NCBI GenBank assembly: GCA_949358305.1
Contig: OX442319.1
Span: forward strand, 14,012,001-14,076,000
Reading direction: 5' to 3'
DNA length: 64,000 bases
Source: Strigamia acuminata
Lineage: Eukaryota; Arthropoda; Chilopoda; Geophilomorpha; Linotaeniidae
In this document: piece after piece, positions 31,308 through 40,584 of the stretch
How the letters are laid out: each line of letters begins with the position of its first letter
Position numbering within the stretch: the first letter of the stretch is position 1
Translations under genes and position numbers: made by a program
The notes under the pieces: generated by a model
Told to the model about the DNA's origin: nothing
Databases searched by the model: none
What the model saw: only the letters and a program-made list of their open reading frames with translations

Positions 31308-31608
31308 ACTAGGCGCATTCGAAAAGTCATTTAAACGAGTGTAAATGTGTTTACACTCGTTTATCCACGACATTTACACGAATTAATTCGTGTAAATGTC
31401 GTTTACACTGGTTAAACGGAAACGGACCGCACGCCACGTGTAAATTTCTTTTACACGAACATTTCGCGTGTAAACCAACAATTTTGGCGGCCATCTTGGA
31501 TTGTCGCTTCGAAACTAAGTACAACCATCTACAACCATCGTGAGTATTCTTATATATATATATATACCGGTATAACAATAATCTGATAGATTTATATTGT
31601 TAAAGGAA

Positions 31609-33279
31609 ATGCCACCTCGTAAACGCAGAACAACTGCGTTGGTTTCCATAGCAAAGAAGCGTGCCAAAAATGACGAACTCGACTTAAACATGCGTTTGGC
31701 CGCATGGATTATTGAAAATCCCTATCGTGAAAATAAGGTATATTATTGTATTATTGTATTATTGTGTATTAAAAATGGCCCGTATCATTTTCTCATTTTC
31801 TCACATATCGATGGAAATAGCTTTTCCGTTCATCAAAAACAATTATTTTTGCATATAAAATATGCATTTATTTGCTAAACAAATGCATTTATTTGCTAAA
31901 CAAATGCATTTTTTTGTTAAACAACTACATTTTTAAATTAAAATTTTAGTTTTGGAATTAAAATTCGAGTTTTGGAATTAAAATTCGAGTTTTGGAATTA
32001 AAATTCGAGTTTTGGAATTAAAATTCGAGTTTTGGAATTATATTTGGAATTTTGTTTTTTTCAGGGAGCACTGACAGGTGGAAAAAAAAAAAAGGAGTGG
32101 TTACGACGCATGCATGAAGACAACGGAGTATTTGGTCGGACAACTGATGCCATGAGTTCAAAGGAGCGCTTTTTGAAGGAAAAATACATGAAAGCCAAAA
32201 AATGGTCAGAAGAAACTGGCCAAGGTGTTTTGGAGGCTGATGGTCAGGAGTCATTTAAAGGTATAATATTTTTAGTAGTAATGTTAAAAGTAAATAACAT
32301 ATTTTAAAATTATTTTTTAGATGCACTTCTAAAAATCTGCCCGTGGTTTGACATCTTACATGAAGAACTGAGGGAGTCTCAGCAGCACAATCCGTCATAT
32401 TCTAATGACAGTGGGAATACTATTCAAACTTCAGCAGTTAGTATTCTGGATGGAATTTTTAGTGGTAAGCAAATTAAGTTTGGTACGGTAATTAATTAAT
32501 TTGTTATTAATTTTGTCAATTATTGTTTAAAAGGTGATCCACCAGCATATGAAGAGAATGATTTAAATCATTCTTCTTCAGCACGTGAGAATGATTTAAA
32601 TCATTCTTCTTCAGCACGTGAGAATGATTTAAATCATTCTTCTTCAGCACGTGAGAATGATTTAAATCATTCTTCTTCAGCACATGAGAATGATTTATAT
32701 CAGCCAATCCCAGGTAATATAATTTTTATACTTGTCTTTCATGCGACCAAACCTTTAATTTTTTTAATTTATTATAATATTATTATTATTATTGTTATTA
32801 TTTTATTATTTTATTACTTTTATTTTATTTTAGTGTCACCAGAACAAGAGGATAACCAACTATTGGACAATGATGATATTACTCCAGTTGAGATCAATTC
32901 TCAACGTTCACGAAAGACTTTTATAGAGTCACTTCCACAGCCAAATAGAAAAGCAAAATCTCTAACCAAAGCTCATGGAATGAATCAGGTGTTCTTAGAA
33001 CTTCAAGAAAAGAAGAATGAAGAAAAAAAACAATTGCTGTCGGAAAATAAAGCCATAGAATTAATGAAAATTAATTTGGAAAAAGAAAAATGGAGCTTTG
33101 ATTGCAATTTGAAAACCGAAACATTTACATGGGAAAAAGAAAAATGGCTATTAGAAAAAAATGCAAAGGAAGATGCCATTAAATTAGAACAAAAACATGA
33201 AAAGGAAATGTCTGCTCTAAGAATTCAGGAGTTAGAACTCCAATTAAAAATCAAAGAGGCGGAATTAAAATTGAAATAA
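31609..33279 (+). CDS. Harbinger accessory (Myb/SANT-like partner) protein, 5 exons
   Basis: Exons 31609-31737, 32065-32260, 32321-32464, 32534-32713 and 32834-33279 join in phase to 364 residues. The start is MPPRKRRTTALVSIAKKRAK, a basic nuclear-localisation-like tail. A tryptophan-containing helical stretch follows (GGKKKKEWLRRMHEDNG, CPWFDILHEEL), then about four copies of an 11-residue repeat, ENDLNHSSSAR (33-bp unit, 32549-32700). The C-terminal third is a long charged coiled coil (LEKEKWSFDCN to KIKEAELKLK). In known Harbinger systems the partner binds the transposon ends and carries the transposase into the nucleus. The precise DNA-binding fold was not proven by eye. Confidence 0.75.
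31949..32050. repeat. 20-bp tandem repeat in intron 1 of the Harbinger accessory gene
   Basis: GTTTTGGAATTAAAATTCGA is repeated about five times with little change. Confidence 0.85.
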
Positions 33280-33317
33280 AATAAATTATGTGATATTTTA
33301 AAATTTTTTTTATTTAT

Positions 33318-34780
33318 TTAAATCAAATACAAATCATTTATAAAATTTATTAAACTGGTTCTTCTGAAAACACCTTCTTTTTTAGCTTGTCTTTCATTTG
33401 TTTCAACAAAAACAGGAATTTCATCCAAACATTCATTTTCATCAAGACTCTCAAAATTTGTTTCATTTTCAAACCAATTGTCATTAATTAAAAGGTTGTG
33501 TAAAATTAAACAAGCCCAAACCCATTCCCAGGCATACGTGACTCCATTATTTGCTTGGGAAATTTTCATACTTAAACCATTTAAGCTATTAAACCTACAT
33601 TTTAAGTAACCAAACACGTGTTCTACAATAATTCGATTCTTACAAATAACATTGTTATATTTCTTTTGTCTAGATGTATGCAAGAGAGATTGACGAAATG
33701 GAGTAATCATGTGTTTGCTAAGGGCATAAGCAGGATCACCAATTATGTATTCATTTTCTCCAAAATACAAATGTGGTTTTTTGTAAATATTCATGGATTT
33801 AAAGACTGTCATATCATGCACCTATATTATAAAAATTAAAATCATAAAAACAATTTATCATTCATATATTTTTACTGACTTTGCCAGGAAATCCTAATTG
33901 GAATCCAATTATTTCTTTTCTAAAATTAACTATTGCAGCCAAATTTAATGAGTAAAATGATTTCCTGTTGTAGTAGCTAATTCCATTTTCAACAGGCTCA
34001 GATACTAGCCGAATGTGTGACCCGTCTATGAATCCAACGCAATTAGGAACACCTAATCATAAATTTATTTGTTAGCATTAAACATATATACAATTTTATA
34101 AACAACCTTTTCTCCCCATTTCTGAAGTTATTTCTGATCGTTCAGATGCAGTTGGCCACTTTATAAATCGACTACTGAGTGAAGTGATAGCCATAATAAC
34201 CCTTTTAGTACAATCTGTTACGGCACCGCCATCAGATATACCAAATCGACTAGCTACCTCAACTATTGATGAGCTGTTTCCACAGTGACCAAACCTATAG
34301 TATAAGAAATGAAAACATCTAATATAAATAACATTTCAAAATTATATGCAGACTAACCTGTAGAGGGCAATTAATAATTGCATATAGACTTCAATTTGTG
34401 GTCTTCCTTTCTTTGCTTTAAATACTTCATGGTCTTGTACAAGAAGTAATAAATGCGCGAAAGATTCAGGTGTTGTTCTTGCGTATCGACGAAATCGTTG
34501 ATCCCCTAGATGACCAATTATGCTAACAAACCCATGATTTTTAGGCACAGGTTTTAGTGCATTGATATATCTCTTTGAATATAACATTGCAAAAAGCTGA
34601 AAATACATAAATATTTAATGTTTATGTTGATCACTTCTGTAATTACAAATAACTAACCTCATAATGTTCATTTAAAACTTCATCTTCCTCATCTGAATTA
34701 TCTGACAGCAAATATTTTATGGCTAAACATTTGCTCCATTGCTCTAGTACAGCTTCTTTACATATTACTGTAGACGCCAT
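33318..34780 (-). CDS. Harbinger DDE transposase (DDE_Tnp_4 family), 5 exons
   Basis: Exons in genome order (minus strand): 33318-33821, 33880-34052, 34107-34294, 34358-34596, 34658-34780, all GT-AG and in phase, give 408 residues from MASTVICKEAVLEQWSK. The catalytic triad is visible: Asp in CVGFIDGSHIRL, Asp in YIIGDPAYALSKHMI, and Glu in RIIVEHVFGYLKCRF. A helix-turn-helix-like stretch (SSSIVEVASRFGISDGGAVT) precedes the first Asp. The length is typical for the family. It cuts and pastes the element by the terminal repeats. No stop or frameshift was seen, so it may be active. Confidence 0.92.
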
Positions 34781-34950
34781 TTTAATAAGACTCATGGGAA
34801 ATTCCTGTGTAAATTCAAGTGCAAATTTATTTACACTTGAATTTACACTTGAAATTTATTTTAAACTTTTGAGTGGGTCGTTTAACTTGAAATTTACACT
34901 ACCAGTTGCACTGGTCGTTTAGTGCAAATTAGTTTTCGAATGCGCCTACT

Positions 34951-35366
34951 GTTACAAAAACGCCCTTCCACGTTAGCTAGTTTTATCAACAAATTCTCAT
35001 GATCTAGTTCACTTTTTCAAAGCTGTTGTTTACAAGTACTAGTACATCTCTCTAATTTTTGCTCGAGTTTCCACGACTTTTGCTCGTGCAGCATGTTCTT
35101 TACAATCAAGTTGGGTGGGTGGGTGGTAGAGCCGCTACAAGGTCCACCCACTCCCGAAAAGTCACTTCCGAGGCTCGTTTCTGTTGAAAAATTAGGCTAA
35201 AGGTGAGTCCAAATAACATCTAGGCAATGTTTCAAAATTGGCTAACATGCCACAAACAGGCGGCCATCTTTATTAGACCATAACTAAAACACAATCATGA
35301 CAACAAAAATAAACATTTCGTATTTTTTGTTAGTTTGGATAAATTTTTCTTTGGGACTCACTCCCA
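34951..35366. other. Spacer with LTR-like scrap
   Basis: GGTCCACCCACTCCCGAAAA near 35141-35160 resembles 26097-26120 and the gypsy-family LTR. No gene is called. Confidence 0.35.
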
Positions 35367-35740
35367 GTGTGCGACAAGTCGGTTGCCAGTGCGGCGTGCC
35401 TAACTGGCACCCCTGCAACGGGTGACGGGATTCTCCAACTTCTAGACAACAATATTAAAGGCCAACAACCAGCAATATGGAGTCTCTTGTCATTATTTCA
35501 ACTTACCCTATTACAAGACCAAGATAACCTGCAACAAATTGTATTTACATCCACAGAAATATCAGAGTATACTGTATACGGAACAGTGGGTATGACCACG
35601 GAAAAACGTATCATATAGATGCCACTTTTAAGACATGTCCCAAACACTTCCACCAGTTCTGTACAATCAATCTCAACCATAAAAGACATGTAATTAACAT
35701 TTTACAAATGTTTTTCTCTCAATTGTAATGTGCTTTTTGC
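35367..35740 (+). pseudogene. MULE-like transposase fragment
   Basis: At about 35608-35700 the translation YHIDATFKTCPKHFHQFCTI matches the MULE catalytic-domain motif (DGTFK..P..F.QL.TI), with alanine in place of glycine after the Asp. The stretch before it (35380-35600) is open but in another frame. Both ends are missing. Confidence 0.5.
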
Positions 35741-35759
35741 AAGGCCTTTCCATTTTTCT

Positions 35760-36060
35760 ATGCATTCATGCCAGCTACGACCAAAATAGCTATGTTAGAT
35801 AATGATGGGAATAGTAATTATTTAGATGTTAATTTTCAAAATCATGACCATCATTTGAAAACAAATGCTATTGCTTACATAGTTTGTTATATTGTGAAAA
35901 GAGTTGAGGAGAAACACAAATGTACAGAATGTATTCGTCAACTTAAATATGAAGGAGAATTGGCTAATAATTCCCAATTAGTTCTGTCCTTCAAAGCATA
36001 TAGTATTTCAGCAAATGTTCAGTTTGGATCCTTGAAGATACCAACCACTGAATTGTTTTA
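35760..36060 (+). pseudogene. P-element-like transposase C-terminal fragment
   Basis: DNDGNSNYLDVNFQNHDHHL, TNAIAYIVCYIVKRVEEKHK, CTECIRQLKYEG and LSFKAYSISANVQFG follow the order of P-element/THAP9 C-termini (A-x-x-Y-x-x-G-Y-hydrophobic, C-x2-C, L-x-x-FKAY). The first block is shared with 14640-14721. It lacks everything upstream. Confidence 0.5.
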
Positions 36061-36309
36061 AAAATTCAAAATGTTACCCGTTGTTCATATCTGCAAAGAG
36101 AAATATAACTATGTCCACTACCATTGTCATTAGTCAGAACAAGACTGTAGACATTACTGCATTGTTTCTACGAATGCAAATTAAACATTGTGTAAAACTG
36201 CTATAACTTGCTTGTTTGTTTTAAGCAATTAAACGGTGCGCGACAGGGTAGTGCCACACACATGACTCTGGGCAAGTGGAACCGTCGACAATGTTGCCAT
36301 CATAGGAGC

Positions 36310-36655
36310 AGGACGCCGGAGCAATAAAGTTGCTGATGATCCAGATGCAAAATACAACGGGGACCCCACCAAATGGTATGATTTCTAGTCTAATTTTGAA
36401 ATCGGGATCTGGGGCAACAAGAAGCTCACTGCCAAGGCCAAGCTGGTTTACTTAAAAACTTTTTTGGAGAGACCAGCGGCAAGTGTAGTGGCGGGATTAA
36501 ACCCTACTGACGAAAATTTCGAGACAGCCAAGGCGCTATTGACTAATCGTTTCGGGAGAAAAAATGTGGTGATAAATGCTCATCTACGTGCGATCGAAAG
36601 GGTGCCAGCTGTAAAAAATAGGGGATCTTGTAGCGCTCTGAAAATTGTATGACGA
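36310..36655 (+). pseudogene. BEL/Pao gag core fragment, copy 4
   Basis: It runs from AGGAGCAGGACGCCGGAGCA through VVAGLNPTDENFETAKALL to AHLRAIERVPAVKN and ends abruptly at GACGAATGTGAG. Stops and small deletions are present. It is closer to the 14.7-kb fragment than to the others (both have CGTGCGATCGAAAGGGTGCC). Confidence 0.8.
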
Positions 36656-37088
36656 ATGTGAGTTGTGGCGGCAAGCCGACTCAAAAAACGGATTACCGCA
36701 TACGTCACCAACTTTCACCTCACGTTCTCTGGCTCGTGACGAAACTATGTTTAATGGACATTGGTGTTGGGTTCGGCTCTGAGATTAACTCAGTTGGTTC
36801 CGGTGACTCAGTCAAATATGAAGGTAGAGAATTTGGCTCTGAGCTAAAAAGTTCAATTGGTTTCAAGTTCAATACTCCATGAGGTTTGAAGAAGGGTCGA
36901 AAGGACTATACAATACTAAGCTCAATCCTCATAAGTGGGCTAGCAATTGTGGGATGTCTGATATTGTGTTTGGGTTTTTGGGTGTATGAGGTAAATGAAG
37001 TCATGAGTATGGTTTTCAGTGGCACCGAAACAAAAAGTGCGACTGCGACAGATTCAATTGGCACGGAAGAGGTTTTGGAATTAAATAT
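36649..37088 (+). pseudogene. Possible BEL env-like C-terminal part with a membrane segment
   Basis: Directly before the LTR, an open frame (36886-37236) encodes a hydrophobic stretch, SILISGLAIVGCLILCLGFW, with a short polar tail, like the membrane anchor of an envelope-type protein. Some BEL elements carry such an ORF. No receptor-binding or fusion part is recognised, and the join to the gag fragment shows that most of the element is deleted. Confidence 0.4.
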
Positions 37089-37506
37089 TGTGAAAACTAG
37101 GGTTTTAATGAATTTGATTTTAATTAAATTAGTGATGGTATTTTTAGATTTAATTATTTACTGTGAAATTTTGAGGGGAAAAGCTGAGGCTTTGTTGTAT
37201 TTTCGGCGAATTTGTAATTTTCACCAGATGTGGTGACGTTTGCATTGTTAGAGAATTTTGACCTTTTTACTCTTTTGTTTTCTTTTCCAAGAAAACCAAT
37301 TATATTTTGTATTTTACTTCGTTTCTTAACACGAATAAACCAGTACATTTTTCACCTTACACGAGGAGAGTTGTTCTTGTTGAGCAACTGGAAATTTTAT
37401 TGTATTCAAACCACAGAACACTGAGAAACTGAACATTTCTCGAAACCTGAACCAGACTTCACTAAAAAAGGAGAACTTTACACATTTGCAACTTTGGATT
37501 TTCACA
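37089..37506 (+). repeat. BEL/Pao LTR, copy 3 (3' or solo LTR)
   Basis: It begins TGTGAAAACTAGGGTTTTAA and ends GATTTTCACA; it shares the CACCAGATGTGGTGACGTTT, CACGAGGAGAGTTGTTCTTG and AAAAAAGGAGAACTTTACAC blocks with copies 1 and 2. No primer binding site follows, which fits a 3' LTR. Confidence 0.88.
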
Positions 37507-37510
37507 ACTA

Positions 37511-38226
37511 TTGAATGGGGAGTTAGATTGTCCACAAAACACTAGATTGGACATACTGCCCAATACTAACACAAACGGTGGGGAAACCAGTGAGACGGTA
37601 CCAGCTGGAGATGAATCTAGAGTTTGGCCATCTGGCATACCAAAAAGGATCACACACGTGCCCAGAAGGTACGATGATTATCAGACCATGAGAACGATGA
37701 AACGGTTGAAATACAAGAGAAAACAATGCAGAGTTTAGCTGTAAAGCTGTTTAAATTTGTGTAAGAAAAGCCTATTAGAATCAGTAAATTTTATTTAAGA
37801 ACATTTTCTTTTGGAGTGCCGTTTTGGTGTGAGAATGTCATGCACAACTGCGGCAAGCTGTTTGGGCAATGCATGGCAACTCGCCGACCTTAAGCACGTG
37901 ACGGCCACTATTGTGCGAAAAGAAATCATCTCCGAGGTGCACTAAGAGCACTGCGACCTAACGCCCGACCTGGCCCAATTAATGGGACACACATTAGCAA
38001 CGGCCAAAAGACACTATCATATGACCGGGTCGGCAAAGAAAGCCATGAGGACCGTCGCGAGGATCGCCGACATAATGGAGACGGAGGATGCAGTGGGCAA
38101 CAATGACGATGCAGAAAACGAGTCTGACACAGGTAAGAGACGTTATTTCGTCAACCAAATACAAACACTATTTGCCAGAGATATGTGCATGGTCTAGCAA
38201 CGCTTTAGTTCAATATAAAAGTCGAA
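37511..38226 (+). pseudogene. Retroelement debris, including tyrosine-recombinase-like tail
   Basis: The frame at 37511-37738 ends with RVWPSGIPKRITHVPRRYDD, like the basic tail of retroelement polyproteins. At 37880-38195, after one in-frame stop, DLTPDLAQLMGHTLATAKRH precedes YHM, the H-(x)-x-H-Y pattern at the C-terminal end of tyrosine recombinases of mobile elements. Neither piece is complete. Confidence 0.4.
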
Positions 38227-38284
38227 AAATATTTTAACCTACAGGATTCTGACAGGATTCGAAAGCCCAGATTCAGAGATTCAG

Positions 38285-38580
38285 ACGGGTTTGATAATGT
38301 TGCAACGAAACACCTTCTACAATTGTAATTTATGCAATTCTAGGATTCTAGGATACTCCAATCTAAAATACCACAAGTTAGGCCACACTGGAGAGAGACC
38401 TTACAACTGCCAAGTGTGTGCCTCAACTTTTAAAATCAGATGTCACCTCACGCTCCACATGAGATCTTGGTGGGGAAAAGCCATTTTGGTGTCATCTCTG
38501 CACAAAATCATATCGCCAATCACAATCATTAAAGGATCATTTGGTCTCTCACACAGGGGAAAGGCCATTTAAGTCAGATA
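38285..38580 (+). pseudogene. C2H2 zinc-finger fragment, three fingers, frameshifted
   Basis: YNCNLCNSRILGYSNLKYHK and YNCQVCASTFKIRCHLTLHM are two fingers joined by LGHTGERP. A one-base loss near 38467 shifts the frame, after which a third finger ([20 protein letters not shown] with SHTGERPFK) is read. It could be an exon of a live gene only if the base loss is an assembly error. Confidence 0.65.
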
Positions 38581-38993
38581 CGTGACCACACGAATTATAA
38601 ACCGTTCGTAAATCTATTTTAGCGCTTTCTCGACCCAAGCAACGAGACGAACATAACAAAATCGACCCGAGCAGCTCTACTGAACGAGAACGCCAATGCA
38701 ACACCTACGAAAAGATAAACGAAATTCGAATGGAATCAGACAAGTAACGATTATTTTTGTATATCGAGCGACGAAATTAAAAAATATTTCTAATTTCTAG
38801 CAAACTGCGAAAACCAAAAGGAAACAGCGGTGCGCAAGATACATTTGCTCCTAATGAATAAAATCAACGAGAACTAACTTTAAGTTTATCTTCGTGGACC
38901 GAATTTGAAATATAAATTGCTAAACTAAACGATTCTTCTTCCAGATGAACAGACGACTACCACTAAGTGATTGCCAGTTTCCGTGCTCGCAAC
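38581..38993. other. Spacer, nothing firmly recognised
   Basis: Open stretches are short. The sequence before 38994 has a coding-like base composition (CGACCCAAGCAACGAGACGA) but no frame is held. Confidence 0.3.
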
Positions 38994-39870
38994 AATGGTA
39001 TAGGTATTAGACAATTCCCAGTAGTCGATCATTTGCAGAAATTAAATGGACAGCGAGAGAAAATATTGATTAGGAAACAAAGTGGACATTTTGCAATTTT
39101 GAAATAAAGATAATTAAAATGAAGTTTACAGAAATTGGACCGAACGATATAAAAATTAAAGCACAAGCTCTTTAAAACTATTCAAAATAGTTCAGAGTAA
39201 AGGTAAATGCTACAGTCAAAGATTGGAATGCAGGCTAACAATACTTTGCACACACAACGTGATATTTTTTAGTAAATGCTGCACTGGAATGCAGGCTAAC
39301 AATACTAATATCTGATGTGAAATGTGGCAAATTGTAAATGCTACGCTCCTACACTTGATTGCAGGCTAACAATACCTAAGTATTTGCCAAAATAATATGA
39401 CAAATTAACATGGAATTTTTTCGGACCAAAAAAAAAACAATTTAAGAATAGAACAGAAAAGGTGGAAAATGTAAGAACCCAAAACATCAAATTGAAAAAT
39501 CGAAAATTTGTCGAAAGAAAAATCTTCTAAAAAACAGAAAGTACAAAGGAAAACATCCGTTTTGGGCGGATGACCAGAGCTCTCAGTTAGTCACACTGAA
39601 CCGATCGATCAGTGGTCCGGGAGCTACCACGAGGAGGTCGAGAGTTGGATTTGCAGCTCCCATATATATAAAAAAATACATTCAGGAACAAATAAAATAA
39701 AACTTACGCGTTTGCAATGGCTGAGAAGAACGAAAAGTTCGGTGAGGGAAAAAAACATTAAATCTTGTCGCAGATCAATGAAAAATACATCGTCGAGACT
39801 CTTGGCGACGCCAGAAATACGAATTGATTGATTAAAAGATCGGATGGCTCGAGATTTTCCTGATTAACGC
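38994..39870 (+). repeat. Dispersed ~0.9-kb repeat, copy 2
   Basis: It begins ATGGTATAGGTATTAGACAA and is collinear with 16042-16950 with about one difference per 10-15 bases in the second half and far fewer in the first half. The TTTTGGGCGGATGACCAGAG block is unchanged. Confidence 0.88.
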
Positions 39871-40272
39871 GAATGAAAGTGGACTCGAAAAGCCAGCAGC
39901 ATCCACGTCGACGCCCGCAGTTCAAGGCTACGTCGTCACAGAATAAGATATCTTATTCTGTGACGTCGTGATCTTGAGAGAAGATAGGGAGAGGAACATC
40001 CAATCAGAACCCTTCTCACAGTTGGCCAATCATATCTCTCTATCTATCTTTGGCATGAGATGGCGCCAAACTACATTTTTTAGTTGAAAAATTGCATTTT
40101 TTTGTTCAACAACTGCATTTTAGTCAACCCTGCATTTTTTGGACAAAACTGCATTTTTCACTTACCAAAAATGCATGTTTTAGTAAAAAATAAAAGTTTT
40201 TGCAGACAAAAATAAAAAAAAAATTAGACAAAACTGCAATTTTTAGTAAACAAAATCCCTTCTTCAGTTATA

Positions 40273-40303
<31 letters not shown>

Positions 40304-40584
40304 GTAGTGTTTTTAAATTTAAAAAATGCATTTTTCAGTCAAAAACATATTTTTCAGCAAAATGCCAACATTTTACAGGCTAAAACCTACACTTTTCAAT
40401 CAAAATCTGAATTTTTCAGTCAAAGTCTGCATTTTTCAGTCAAAAACCTGCATTTTTTTTTAGTATAAGTACAATGTTTGAGTTAGATCATGGGTCCTGA
40501 CTATTTTAAATGCGAATCAAATAGAAAATAATAAGCACCAATAGTGTTTTAATCAATAAGAACTTGCAAATTCACACGACTGAT
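39871..40584. other. AT-rich spacer with TGCATTTTT repeats
   Basis: From 40060 to 40460, runs such as CTGCATTTTTCAGTCAAAA recur, with a poly-A run near 40280. A hairpin, AAGATATCTTATTCTGTGACG with ACGTCGTCACAGAATA before it, lies at 39930-39970. No gene is called. Confidence 0.5.

Larger units (their letters stand above)
31311..34947. mobile_element. PIF/Harbinger DNA transposon, apparently intact, 3637 bp
   Basis: Terminal inverted repeats AGGCGCATTCGAAAA match exactly at both ends (31311 and, inverted, 34947) and are flanked by ACT on both sides (31308-31310, 34948-34950), the 3-bp target duplication of the superfamily. Subterminal GTGTAAATG/TTTACAC motifs are repeated on both sides. Inside are two convergent intron-containing genes, the usual Harbinger pair: a DDE transposase (minus) and a second protein (plus), both without disabling mutation in my models. 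Confidence 0.93.

Noticed and set aside
36886-37236. Reading the hydrophobic frame as a host membrane protein
   Set aside because: It runs into the BEL LTR and adjoins gag debris, so a retroelement origin is more likely.
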